Of a DNA stretch of 64,000 nucleotides, positions 25,159-33,581 are shown piece by piece. Every line of letters begins with the position of its first letter. Position 1 is the stretch's first letter. The DNA is from Actinophytocola sp963825445 (GTDB taxonomy: Bacteria; Actinomycetota; Actinomycetes; Mycobacteriales; Pseudonocardiaceae). A program made the position numbers and the translations under genes. The stretch is from NCBI GenBank assembly GCA_963825445.1, contig CAWGTM010000002.1, positions 124,001 through 188,000 of the forward strand, in the 5' to 3' direction. A model generated the notes under the pieces. It did not search any database, was not told the DNA's origin, and worked only from the letters and a program-made list of their open reading frames with translations.

Positions 25159-27084
25159 GTGAGTGAGCTGTTGTGGGAACCCGACCCATCCCGCGTCGAG
25201 GCGAGCCGGATGGCGGAGTTCCGCCGCTGGCTGGCCGGCCGCGGTGTCGATGTCCCCGACTACCAGGCGTTGTGGGAGTGGTCGACCACCGATCTCGAGG
25301 GTTTCTGGGGCTCGATGGCGGAGTTCCTGGACGTTCGATTCCACACTGCTCCCTCCGGCGTGCTGGGTGCGGCGACCATGCCGGGCGCCGAATGGTTCCC
25401 CGGCTCGACGCTCAACTACGCGGAGCATGCGCTGCGCGCCGGTGCCGACCCCGACCTGGCGGTGATCTTCGAACGCGAGGACGGCCTCTCCGAGCAACTG
25501 ACGTTCGGCGAACTGCGGCAACAGGTGGCGTCCGTGCGGGCGGCCATGATCGAGCTGGGTGTGCGGCGGGGTGACCGCGTGGCCGCGCTGGCGCCGAACA
25601 TGCCACGCACGCTGGTGGCGTTCCTGGCGACCGCGTCGCTGGGGGCCACCTGGTCGTCGTGCTCGCCGGACTTCGGCGCGCGCGCGGTGGCCGACCGGTT
25701 CACCCAGATCGAGCCGACCGTCCTGTTCGCGGTCGACGGCTACGTCTACAACGGGCGGTCGTTCGACGTGCGCCCGACGGTCGAGGCGCTGCGGCGGGAG
25801 ATCCCCTCCCTTCGTGCGACCGTGCTGATCGACTACCTGTCGGCGGAGGCGACCCTGGACGGGACGGTCCCCTGGTCCACGCTGGCGGCGCACTCGGCGC
25901 CTCTGGAGTTCGAGGCGGTCCCGTTCGACCACCCGCTGTGGATCCTGTACTCGTCGGGCACGACCGGCTTGCCGAAGGGCATCGTGCAGGGCCACGGCGG
26001 CATCGTGCTGGAACACCTGAAAATGCTGGCGCTGCAGAGCGACTTCCGGCCGGGCGACCGGTTCTTCTGGTTCACCACGACCGGCTGGATGATGTGGAAC
26101 TACCTCATCTCGAGCCTGCTCGTAGGCACCACGATCGTGATGTTCGACGGCAGCCCAGCACACCCCGACCTGGGCGCCTTGTGGCGGCTGGCCGATCGCC
26201 ATCGCGTGACGTACTTCGGCACGTCGGCCCCGTACATTCAGTCGTGCCTGAAGGCTGGTCTCCAGCCAGCGGCGGACCACGACCTGTCGGCTTTGCGGTC
26301 CCTGGGCTCAACAGGCGCCCCCCTGTCCCCGGAGGGCTTCCGCTGGATAGCGGAGAAGGTGGGCGAGGAGGTGCAGATCTGCTCGGTCTCCGGCGGCACC
26401 GACCTGTGCACGGCGTTCGTAGGGGCGGCCCCGGATGTCCCGGTCTGGCTGGGCGAACTGTCCTGCCGGGTGCTGGGCGCGAGGGTGGAGTCGTACTCAC
26501 CGTCCGGCACGACGCTCGTGGACGAGGTAGGCGAACTGGTGATCACCCAGCCGATGCCGTCCATGCCGATCTACCTGTGGAACGACTCCGACGGCACCCG
26601 CCTGCACGAGGCCTACTTCGACACGTACCCAGGCATCTGGCGCCACGGCGACTGGATCCGCATCACTCCTCGCGGCTCGGCGGTGATCTACGGCCGCAGC
26701 GACTCCACGCTGAACCGAGGCGGCGTCCGAATGGGCACGAGCGAGTTCTACAGCGTGGTCGAGTCCTTCGACGAGGTGACGGACTCCCTGGTGATCGACA
26801 CGTCGTCCGACACGGAGGGCGAGCTGCTCTGTTATGTGGTCCTGGCCACTGGCTCTTCTTTGGAGTCTCTGGTGCCTTTGTTGCGTTCCACACTGCGGAC
26901 GGCGCTGTCCCCGAGGCACGTCCCGGACAAGTTCATCCAGGTGGCAGAGGTCCCGAGGACCCTGAACGGCAAGAAGTGCGAGGTCCCGGTGAAGAAGATC
27001 CTCGCCGGGACACCCCCGGAGCAGGCAGTGAGCCGAGATGCCCTGGCCAACCCCGCGTCCCTGGCGGCGTTCATCCCCGGTTGA
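25159..27084 (+). CDS. acetoacetate-CoA ligase
   Basis: This 641-residue member of the acyl-CoA synthetase (ANL) superfamily is of the acetoacetyl-CoA synthetase type. The N-terminal part reads WQALWEWS-like (YQALWEWSTTDLEGFW), the P-loop is YSSGTTGLPKGIVQGHGG near residue 268, and the later core is LNRGGVRMGTSEFY near residue 518. The C-terminal catalytic Lys is in LNGKKCEVPVK. It activates acetoacetate to acetoacetyl-CoA with ATP in the cytosol. GTG 25159 follows GAGGAGA. The ~130 bases before it hold no gene that I can see. There is no clear link to the sugar regulon. Confidence 0.92.
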   Translation: MSELLWEPDPSRVEASRMAEFRRWLAGRGVDVPDYQALWEWSTTDLEGFWGSMAEFLDVRFHTAPSGVLGAATMPGAEWFPGSTLNYAEHALRAGADPDLAVIFEREDGLSEQLTFGELRQQVASVRAAMIELGVRRGDRVAALAPNMPRTLVAFLATASLGATWSSCSPDFGARAVADRFTQIEPTVLFAVDGYVYNGRSFDVRPTVEALRREIPSLRATVLIDYLSAEATLDGTVPWSTLAAHSAPLEFEAVPFDHPLWILYSSGTTGLPKGIVQGHGGIVLEHLKMLALQSDFRPGDRFFWFTTTGWMMWNYLISSLLVGTTIVMFDGSPAHPDLGALWRLADRHRVTYFGTSAPYIQSCLKAGLQPAADHDLSALRSLGSTGAPLSPEGFRWIAEKVGEEVQICSVSGGTDLCTAFVGAAPDVPVWLGELSCRVLGARVESYSPSGTTLVDEVGELVITQPMPSMPIYLWNDSDGTRLHEAYFDTYPGIWRHGDWIRITPRGSAVIYGRSDSTLNRGGVRMGTSEFYSVVESFDEVTDSLVIDTSSDTEGELLCYVVLATGSSLESLVPLLRSTLRTALSPRHVPDKFIQVAEVPRTLNGKKCEVPVKKILAGTPPEQAVSRDALANPASLAAFIPG

Positions 27085-27136
27085 CGGGGCGTCCGGGGGG
27101 CTGTGTAGGCTAGCGGCCGTGCGACCTGGGGCCCCG

Positions 27137-27223
27137 GGAGGCTTCGCCTAGTCTGGTCTATGGCGCCGCACTGCTAATGCGGTTGGGGGCAACCCCTCCC
27201 GGGTTCAAATCCCGGAGCCTCCG
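27137..27223 (+). tRNA. tRNA-Ser (anticodon GCT)
   Basis: The acceptor stem is GGAGGCT/AGCCTCC with discriminator G and an encoded CCA at 27224-27226. The anticodon loop CTGCTAA gives GCT (Ser AGC/AGU). A long variable arm (TTGGGGGCAACCCCTC) marks it as a class II serine tRNA. The T-arm is GGGTTCAAATCCC. All arms pair well. Confidence 0.97.
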
Positions 27224-27256
27224 CCATTCGGCTCCGGCCGAGTGACAACTGAACAA

Positions 27257-27329
27257 GCGCCCGTAGCTCAACGGATAGAGCATCTGACTACGGATCAGAA
27301 GGTTAGGGGTTCGAATCCCTTCGGGCGCG
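27257..27329 (+). tRNA. tRNA-Arg (anticodon ACG)
   Basis: The acceptor stem is GCGCCCG/CGGGCGC with discriminator G and no encoded CCA. The anticodon loop CTACGGA gives ACG (Arg CGN), expected to be edited to ICG. The T-loop is TTCGAAT. Bases 27289-27330 recur almost exactly at 48282-48323, suggesting the 3' half served as an integration site. Confidence 0.97.
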
Positions 27330-27330
27330 C
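27289..27330 (+). repeat. putative attL: 3' half of tRNA-Arg
   Basis: These 42 bases run from the anticodon loop to one base past the tRNA 3' end. They match 48282-48323 in the same orientation at 40 of 42 positions. An intact tRNA on one side and a 3' fragment on the other is the usual result of tyrosine-recombinase integration into a tRNA gene. Confidence 0.7.
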
Positions 27331-27444
27331 TTCACAAACCGGTAGCGACCCTATCGACCGGGGGTTGTATCTGCCGGAGTCCTGGACGACGGACCGGTGC
27401 CGCGCGGCCGGCATCCCGGACGAGGTGGAGTTCGCGACCAAGAT

Positions 27445-28098
27445 TCAGTCGCCCACTGCCTCCGGGTATCTCGTGTGCAGCAGTCCACGGCAGAACCCCG
27501 CGTTGCCCTCGATGCTCACGCGCACGGACCTCGCGAACCGCAGCCGCAGCGGAGCTTCCGCCGCGGTGATCGGTTCCCCGCGTTCGTCGAGCAACAGCGG
27601 GGATTCACTCGAACATGGCAAACCCAACGCCGCGCGCCGCCGCAGCAGCGACGTCAGTGCTCGTGACGGCGGCACGTCCGCCAGTGTCAGGTCCACCGGC
27701 CACCCCGACAGCCGCATGCAGAGCCGGTCGAGGCTGGCCAGATACGCCTTGCGCTGGAACACGAGCCTCAGTTCGTCCAGTTCGGCCACCGCCTCACCGG
27801 GGAACGAGCCCGCGAAGCCCGCCGACGCCGCCACGCCCGCGTTGATCTCCTCTGCGGCGAAGTGGTCCTCCAGACGGACATCGGCCGAGACGACGGACGG
27901 CAATGCGCGGACCGCCTCGTACGCGTCGGCGACCATCAGATACGCGAAGTTCGGGGCGCAGAAGTACGTCGGCAGGCGCAACCGGACGTGGGCACACCCT
28001 TCGACGATCACCGCCTCGCGCACAAAGCCCAGGTCGGTCACCGACTGGTCGAGCTCCGGGTCTATCACCGTCCCGAGCGCGTTCCACAGGTCGTTCAT
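27445..28098 (-). CDS. DUF59/MIP18-type metal-sulfur cluster assembly factor
   Basis: The N-terminal ~90 residues form a DUF59 domain: ALGTVIDPELDQSVTDLGFV carries the D-P-E-L motif, and LPTYFCAPNFAYL carries the conserved Cys. The 217-residue total is longer than simple DUF59 proteins, with an extra C-terminal helical region. This long form accompanies propane/acetone-type binuclear iron monooxygenases in actinobacteria, next to an amidohydrolase and a zinc alcohol dehydrogenase. That trio is reproduced here, although no monooxygenase gene is visible. Its start overlaps the amidohydrolase stop by ATGA. A role in maturing the monooxygenase iron site is an inference. Confidence 0.78.
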   Translation of the reverse strand: MNDLWNALGTVIDPELDQSVTDLGFVREAVIVEGCAHVRLRLPTYFCAPNFAYLMVADAYEAVRALPSVVSADVRLEDHFAAEEINAGVAASAGFAGSFPGEAVAELDELRLVFQRKAYLASLDRLCMRLSGWPVDLTLADVPPSRALTSLLRRRAALGLPCSSESPLLLDERGEPITAAEAPLRLRFARSVRVSIEGNAGFCRGLLHTRYPEAVGD

Positions 28099-29135
28099 GC
28101 CGGAACCTGCGGCGCCGAGCCCACTGCTTCACCGGCGACGGCCGTCGAGGAGGACAGCGCCAGGTCCGGCGGGACCTCGATGTCGTACAGCTTCGCCGCG
28201 TTGAGACCGAGGATCTTCTTCTTCATCTCCACGGTGAGCGGGGCGTACTCGCCGAGCATGTCCTCGGGGATCTGGAAGTCGACGAACTTCTCGATCAGCC
28301 ACTTCGGGGTCCAGACCGCGTAGTCGCTCGCGAACGTGATCCGGTTCTCGTCCAGCCAGTACAGCAGTTCGCCGATGACCTGCGCGAAGTACCTCGGCCG
28401 TGAGTGCATGAACGGCAGCGCCGCCGCGAGCCCTCCGTAGACGTTCGGCTCCTGCGCGGCGATCCAGCAGAAGTCCTCGAGCCTGGGCAGACCCACGTGT
28501 TCGACGATGAACCTCAGGTCCGGGAACGCCGTCGCCACCTCGTCCACATCGGCCACGTCGAACGCGTCCCGGTTGAGCGGGTAGATCGTCGGTCCCTTGT
28601 GAGTGTGGATGTTGCGGATCCCCAGCTCCTGACACTTCTCCAGGTATCGGTACGACCACGGGTCGGTGAGCTTCCAGCCCTTCGAATCGCCCTTCCACTC
28701 CGCCGTGTACACCTTCACGCCACGCAGGTTCCACCGCTGCGACAACGCTTCCAACCTGTCCAGGCCCGCCTCGCCGTCACGCGCGTCCCACGAACCGTTC
28801 ACGATGAACTTGTCGGGGTGCTTCTCGGTGAGCACGCCACCCTGCTCGGTCGTGTTGAACCCGGCTACGTAGAAGTCGGTGAGGTTCGTCGGCTGGAAGA
28901 TCGCCCTGTCGACGTAGCCGACCTCGAACAGGTCGTGCAGGATCCGCTCCTCGGACTGCTGCCAGAACTCCTCCAGCGGCCACACCTCGGACTCCGGCGA
29001 CAGGTTGCGGTGATAGTCGTAGAAGCAGTTGATGAAGCCCTCGCCGTAGCGGTTGGCCTGGTTTGACGGGCGGCCGTCCCAGAATTGGATGTGCCCGTCG
29101 ACGACGAAGTACCTCTGACCGTCCTTTTCATACAT
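28095..29135 (-). CDS. amidohydrolase 2 family protein (propane-monooxygenase-cluster type)
   Basis: This 346-residue TIM-barrel hydrolase of the ACMSD/amidohydrolase 2 type begins VVDGHIQFWDGRPSN; the family's HxH site reads as a partly changed HIQ. Later motifs are IRNIHTHKGPTIYP (His), FIVEHVGLPRLEDF (His) and ITFASDYAVWTPKW (Asp). Close relatives are encoded beside prm/mim-type monooxygenases and are needed for, or associated with, their assembly. I chose ATG 29135, with GGAGCT upstream. It is intact and coupled to the DUF59 gene, while the preceding dehydrogenase is broken. Confidence 0.8.
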   Translation of the reverse strand: MYEKDGQRYFVVDGHIQFWDGRPSNQANRYGEGFINCFYDYHRNLSPESEVWPLEEFWQQSEERILHDLFEVGYVDRAIFQPTNLTDFYVAGFNTTEQGGVLTEKHPDKFIVNGSWDARDGEAGLDRLEALSQRWNLRGVKVYTAEWKGDSKGWKLTDPWSYRYLEKCQELGIRNIHTHKGPTIYPLNRDAFDVADVDEVATAFPDLRFIVEHVGLPRLEDFCWIAAQEPNVYGGLAAALPFMHSRPRYFAQVIGELLYWLDENRITFASDYAVWTPKWLIEKFVDFQIPEDMLGEYAPLTVEMKKKILGLNAAKLYDIEVPPDLALSSSTAVAGEAVGSAPQVPA

Positions 29136-29140
29136 TACGC

Positions 29141-29835
29141 TCAGCTCCGTTCCAACACGAGGATTCCACGGCCCTGCAGCCGTCCACTGTCGAGGTCGTC
29201 CATGGCCTCGTTCACCGCGTCGAGTGGGTAATTCTTCGTGTGCAGCGAACCCTTTCCTCGCGCGGCGAGGGTCACCAGCTCGGCGAGGTCGTTGTACCAG
29301 CCGACGAGGTTTCCGATCACGTTGATCGCGGTGGAGATGATGTCGATGATCGGGATGTCGACGCGGCCGCCGTAGCCGATCACGCAGTACGACCCCGCGC
29401 GGCTCAGCATCGCCAGGCCCTCGGCTTCGGTGCCCTTCTCGCCGACGAAGTCGAACACGATGTGCACGCCCGCGTCGGCGAGCGCCGCCACGTCGGCGGG
29501 TCGCAGGGACGGGTCGAGCTTCACCAACGACCGCACGTTGGTGAGCAACAGCTCCGCCATGCCGCCGTCGGAGTCGTTGGCGGGGAACCGCAAGTTCGCG
29601 CAGTGCGCGTCGTCCCCCGCACGACACGCACGGCGCCGCCCGCAGGTCGCGATCGGATGCACGACCACGGTGTCGCCCGGGGTCACGGTGGACACCGCGG
29701 AACCGACGGCGCGCACCCAGCGGGGCGTTCTCGTGCCCGATCGTGTACGGCAGCGCCACCCCGGACTCTCGGCCCACTGCCCTCGACGGTGTGGAGGTCG
29801 GCGCGGCACAGTGGTGCGCAGGGGATCGCAGACCG
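29141..29835 (-). pseudogene. zinc-dependent alcohol dehydrogenase remnant
   Basis: Pieces of an NAD-dependent zinc alcohol dehydrogenase lie in at least three frames. LCRADLHTVEG (catalytic zinc region) is in one frame, GVALPYTIGHENA in a second, and VRAVGSAVSTVTPGDTVVV through TCGRRRACRAGDDAHC (structural zinc) in a third. After RPADVAALADAG the sequence jumps directly to VHIVFDFVGEKGTEAEG. About 75 residues, including the GxGxxG Rossmann nucleotide site, are thus missing without loss of frame. The 5' end is also shortened. The gene cannot make an active enzyme. Its position before the amidohydrolase fits the propane-oxidation gene set. Confidence 0.85.
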
Positions 29836-30174
29836 TCTCCAACGCCGACAGTCGCCGCTCATCGCTCGCCGGGCGTGCCTCACCTGTGCCACCGGGCCTC
29901 CGCATAGCTGCCTCCGCCGCGTATCTGCCGGGACGACCGCGATTGAGTAGATGACGGCAGCGCATGCTGCGTCTAGGTGGCGGAGCGGGCGAGATGTTCA
30001 ACTCTCGCCTCTGTTTAACACAGTGATATAAAAACGCTGATTTTCATACCGGGAACCACTTTGGCGCCCTGGGATGTTCAGCGCTGACACTTTCCGGTGA
30101 ATTACCGTGAAACCTGGTTCCGTTCGACTGGAACGACACAAACAATGAGTCGATCGAGCATGAAAGGAAGTCTG

Positions 30175-31416
30175 ATGCACAGAACGTTGGAGCGAGGCCA
30201 TTTTCGGCTTTCCGGAGTGGCGCGCGGAGAGGTGCTCGTCGCCACGGAGTTCATGCACCCGGTTCGAGGACTGGTGGGTTGTCCCGCGGCGCCGGTCGTG
30301 GGCGCTGCCATGGCGGCGGAAGGTCTGCCGGTCCGGTACAGATCGGCGCTTTCGCCCGGTTCGGGCGACGCGATCATGCACACCGTGTCCTATGTGGACC
30401 CGAGTGGTGCGGTTGTGGGATTGGGGGTGGCGGCGCACCGGCACGACGGGCGGGCCGGGCGCCGCGCCGAGGATGTCGTCCGGTCGTGGGCGGCAGTGAT
30501 GCGGACCCGACGGGTGCTACTTGAGGACACGGGACCGTGTGCGGGCCTGCAGCGCGAAGCCGCGATGCTCACCCAGGTCGCGGGACCGGTCTACATGCCG
30601 GTCGCCGGCCGACGCGATGCCTCGTCTCGGCGGGCACGGCGCGACGTGCACTTTGTCGAGCGGCTCGCGGACGTGCCGGACGGCTCCACTGTGGTACTTC
30701 CAGCACACGGTGTGAACCACCGGATCCGAGCTGAGTGCGTGGCCAGAGGGCTGCGTGTCGTGGACGCGACCTGCCCGCTGGTCGCCCGGACCCACGCCAC
30801 AGCCCGACGGTTCGCGGACGAGGGGGCCACGGTGGTGGTGATCGGGGACGCCGGGCACGCCGCGGTGCCCCCGATCGTCGGTCAGGCGCTCGAGAAGGTC
30901 GCTGTGGTCGGCACCATTGACGAGGTCGACGCCCTGTCCCTCGAGGCACGGGAAGGGGTGGCGATAGTCGTGTCACCCGGACTGGCCGTCGAGGACTCGG
31001 CCGCGATCGAGGCCCGTCTGAGGTCCCGCTTCGCCCGCACCCGCGGGCAGCACCCGGACGAGTACTGCTACGCGGCGTCGGACCGGCGCGCAGCCGCGCA
31101 TGCCGTGGCCTCGGGCAGCGAACTGACCCTGGTGCTCGGCAACCACGCCGACGAAACGCGCGCACTCGTCGCCGAGGTCGCGGCGACTGGGTGCGCGGTC
31201 GAGCGGCTGGACGACCTCGCGCGACTCCGACCGGAATCGCTCGGATCAGCGGCGGCCGTCGGCCTGGTGGTGGGTGTCTCGGCGCGGCCGGAACTGGCCG
31301 ATGAGTTCATCGCGGTGCTGTCCGGCCTGGGTCCGCTCAGCGTCATCCGGCGTCGGGTGACCACGGAGATCGCGTCCGCCACGCGGACCGGTGCCCCTGT
31401 CAGGCGTGTCAGTTGA
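30175..31416 (+). CDS. divergent IspH-like iron-sulfur protein with N-terminal extension
   Basis: The C-terminal ~300 residues resemble IspH (HMBPP reductase). All three cluster cysteines are present: GPCAGL (Cys122), DATCPLV (Cys200) and EYCYAASDRR (Cys298). The conserved AHGV His is present too. However, the IspH catalytic Glu in GHPEV is missing (here GHAAV), as are the QTT motif and the SxN substrate loop (here GNHADETRA). About 115 extra residues (MHRTLERGHFRL...) precede the IspH-like part. It may bind a 4Fe-4S cluster but act on another substrate. I chose ATG 30175, with AAAGGAAG six bases upstream. The 3' end overlaps the convergent TPR regulator by eight bases. Confidence 0.78.
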   Translation: MHRTLERGHFRLSGVARGEVLVATEFMHPVRGLVGCPAAPVVGAAMAAEGLPVRYRSALSPGSGDAIMHTVSYVDPSGAVVGLGVAAHRHDGRAGRRAEDVVRSWAAVMRTRRVLLEDTGPCAGLQREAAMLTQVAGPVYMPVAGRRDASSRRARRDVHFVERLADVPDGSTVVLPAHGVNHRIRAECVARGLRVVDATCPLVARTHATARRFADEGATVVVIGDAGHAAVPPIVGQALEKVAVVGTIDEVDALSLEAREGVAIVVSPGLAVEDSAAIEARLRSRFARTRGQHPDEYCYAASDRRAAAHAVASGSELTLVLGNHADETRALVAEVAATGCAVERLDDLARLRPESLGSAAAVGLVVGVSARPELADEFIAVLSGLGPLSVIRRRVTTEIASATRTGAPVRRVS

Positions 31417-32767
31417 GGTCGGGGTGTCTGTACGTTTGGTGTAGCGCGATCACTGCGGAGGTGGTCCGATGGGGGTGCAGGCGGGCACGCATGGAGGTCA
31501 GCGCTCGGCTGATCCGGCGCGAACTCAGGTGTGGATAGTCCTGCAGGAACTGATGCCAGGTTCCGCATGCCGCGTCGAGCTGCCCGGTGTCCATCTGTAG
31601 CTCGGCCAGCCGGGCGAGCGTGATCGCCCGGGACCGTCTCTCCGCCGGTGGCCGATGGCGGATCGAGGTGGTCAACGCCTTGATCGCGCCGGCACGGTCA
31701 CCCAGCTTCGCCCGCACCGCGGCCTGCTGGTGCGCCAGCGATGCCGCATGGCAGCCGCCGATGGGTTCTGGCGCGTCCTGCACACGGTCCAGATGCCGTT
31801 CCGCCGTGAAGAGGTGCCGGGTCGCCTCTCGGCGGTCACCGGCTTCGGCGTGGGCGACCGCCAGTTGCCCGAGCAGGAATGCGGAGGTCTGCGCCCCCGT
31901 CGCGCCGTCCGCCGCCCGCACCGCGGTCGTCGCCAGGTCCACAGCGTGCCGGTGGTGGCCGAGAAGGCGGGCCTGGTTGCTGAGTGCGCACAGCGTTACC
32001 GCGTATCCGATCGCGTCTCCGGCTTCGGCCGTAAGTCTCAGATTGGTGAGGTAGTAGTGCTGTGCCGCGCCGTGCTGGTCGTCGTCGAAGTGCATGAATC
32101 CGCACAGGTAGATGAGCCGCGAAGCTGTCACGAGCAGCTCACGGCGTACCGCCGGAGTCGCGGCCGCCCGCAGCCACGGCGCGATCGTGGCGGACAGGTA
32201 GTCGATCAGCACGAGACGCGAGTGCCCGCCGCCGAACGCGAGATCGACATCGGAGAACATCCCCACCATGCCGGCGGCCGAGCGCAGGTGCCACCGTTCG
32301 ACCTTCTCGACGGACTCTGCGGTCCAGGACCGGCCGGGTCGCGTGCTGGTCAGCTCGGCCCAGTCGGGAACTGTGAGGTCGTCCAGACGGTACCCGCGGC
32401 CTGTCCGCTGTGCGGATGTGCTGGCGGGGACCACCGTCGGGTCGAGCAGGCGGGCCACCACGTCCATCTCCCACCATCGGGTCAGCGGCGCGACCGTACC
32501 CGAAGCCACCGACGTGGTCAGACCTGTCATGGTGACCGGGACTGGACGTCGCAGCTTCCGGGAGAACGCCTCCGCCACGAACTCCGGGACCGGCGACCGA
32601 GGACACATTCCGGACATCCAGTGGGTCACCGAGGACCGTCCGTACCGCAAGGACATACCTGCCTCTGCACCCACGACGTTGACCGCGCGGGCGAGTGCCT
32701 CACCCGTCCAGTCGGCCTCGACCAGCAGCTCCCGGAGCATCGTATTGGGCACCCGTCGCGATACCAC
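31409..32767 (-). CDS. NsdA-like TPR transcriptional regulator
   Basis: This is a protein of about 450 residues. An N-terminal helix-turn-helix-like region (LARAVNVVGAEAGMSLRYGR then SVTHWMSGMCPRSP) is followed by helical tetratricopeptide-like repeats. Repeat-like segments include GDAIGYAVTLCALSNQARLL, QLAVAHAEAGDRREATRHLF and RLAELQMDTGQLDAACGTW. Such proteins are common in Streptomyces-like organisms, and the NsdA type is known to influence differentiation and antibiotic production. I placed the start at GTG 32767; other in-frame candidates lie at 32752 and 32740. It may regulate island genes, but no binding site is evident. Confidence 0.72.
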   Translation of the reverse strand: MVSRRVPNTMLRELLVEADWTGEALARAVNVVGAEAGMSLRYGRSSVTHWMSGMCPRSPVPEFVAEAFSRKLRRPVPVTMTGLTTSVASGTVAPLTRWWEMDVVARLLDPTVVPASTSAQRTGRGYRLDDLTVPDWAELTSTRPGRSWTAESVEKVERWHLRSAAGMVGMFSDVDLAFGGGHSRLVLIDYLSATIAPWLRAAATPAVRRELLVTASRLIYLCGFMHFDDDQHGAAQHYYLTNLRLTAEAGDAIGYAVTLCALSNQARLLGHHRHAVDLATTAVRAADGATGAQTSAFLLGQLAVAHAEAGDRREATRHLFTAERHLDRVQDAPEPIGGCHAASLAHQQAAVRAKLGDRAGAIKALTTSIRHRPPAERRSRAITLARLAELQMDTGQLDAACGTWHQFLQDYPHLSSRRISRALTSMRARLHPHRTTSAVIALHQTYRHPDLN

Positions 32768-32829
32768 GAACTCCCCAATCTGGAAAATGCACGTACATCG
32801 GCAGTGTCGGGGTGAATACGCTCTCAACC

Positions 32830-33205
32830 TCGAACAGTGAGGCGCTCACAAGCCGACACCGGCTCCGACAATAGAAGCTTCCGGCTGCAGCCGCAGGCCC
32901 CGATCGGGTGGACAGCACGGCGCGGGCTGTGACGGAACGTGCCCGCATTGCGGGAAATCCGCGCATTGTGGCTGGTCGAGGCATTGCTGGCATTACGTGA
33001 CAAATGACGGGAGGACCATACTGGCGGACCCCAACGGCTCAGATGTGCTGATCACCGCCATCTTCATACTGCGTCCGCTTGCGCGGTAGGTGAAGGTGGA
33101 CTACGGCTCAGCACCCGAGCACACGTAAGCGGCTGTCTGTCAGGCACGGACCGCGTCGGCCCGGCATGCTGCCGCGACGCCGTCAACTCGCAGAGGTGAC
33201 CCAGA
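32830..33205. other. gene-free spacer between TPR regulator and mobile-element remnants
   Basis: I find no convincing coding region here. It presumably holds the TPR regulator promoter near 32.83-32.90 kb. The rest shows no clear repeat or RNA structure. Confidence 0.5.
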
Positions 33206-33209
33206 ATTG

Positions 33210-33300
33210 GGAGCGGAAGGACCCGGATCTGAGGCCGTGTGGGTGGCGATGACCACCGGTGCCCGCCGGGCTGAGTTGTGTGCGCTGCGGTGTGGCGGCG
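33210..33300 (+). pseudogene. tyrosine recombinase fragment
   Basis: About 25 residues, VWVAMTTGARRAELCALRCG, match the core of XerC/D-type integrases around the first catalytic Arg (TGARRGELCALRW in intact members). The fragment ends abruptly where IS3-like sequence begins, so an insertion or deletion joined them. Confidence 0.6.
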
Positions 33301-33303
33301 ATC

Positions 33304-33569
33304 GAGCTGTTTCCCGTCGACTGCTTGGCCACGCCACGAGCTACCATCCGGATGCCGAACTCGCTGGTGAGACCATCAAGATGGCCGTCGCCGCTCGCGG
33401 CGGGACCGGGCGGGTGGCCGGTGTGATCCATTTCAGAACCCGGAAAGAATCGCAACAGACTATTGTGGAATGGTTTGTCGACTTCCGCAAACGACGACGT
33501 CGCCACAGTTCTTGCGGGATGCAGCCCCAATCGACCACGAGACAGCTGCGGCCAACCGAGCTGCATAGA
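33304..33569 (+). mobile_element. IS3-family transposase remnant (OrfB 3' part)
   Basis: HPDAELAGETIKMAVAARGG matches the IS3 OrfB core, and WFVDFRKRRRRHSSCGMQP matches its C-terminal FYNRRRRHSxLG motif. The part between them, including the second and third catalytic acidic residues, is deleted. A frameshift precedes the ending DHETAAANRAA and the stop at 33567. Not functional. Confidence 0.7.
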
Positions 33570-33581
33570 GGAGGGCAGATT

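Noticed and set aside
27445..30001. A complete propane monooxygenase cluster
   Set aside because: No hydroxylase, reductase or coupling-protein sequence is present on either strand; only accessory genes are found.
30175..31416. Annotation as a functional ispH (second MEP-pathway copy)
   Set aside because: The catalytic Glu and substrate-binding motifs are not conserved, so I call it IspH-like only.
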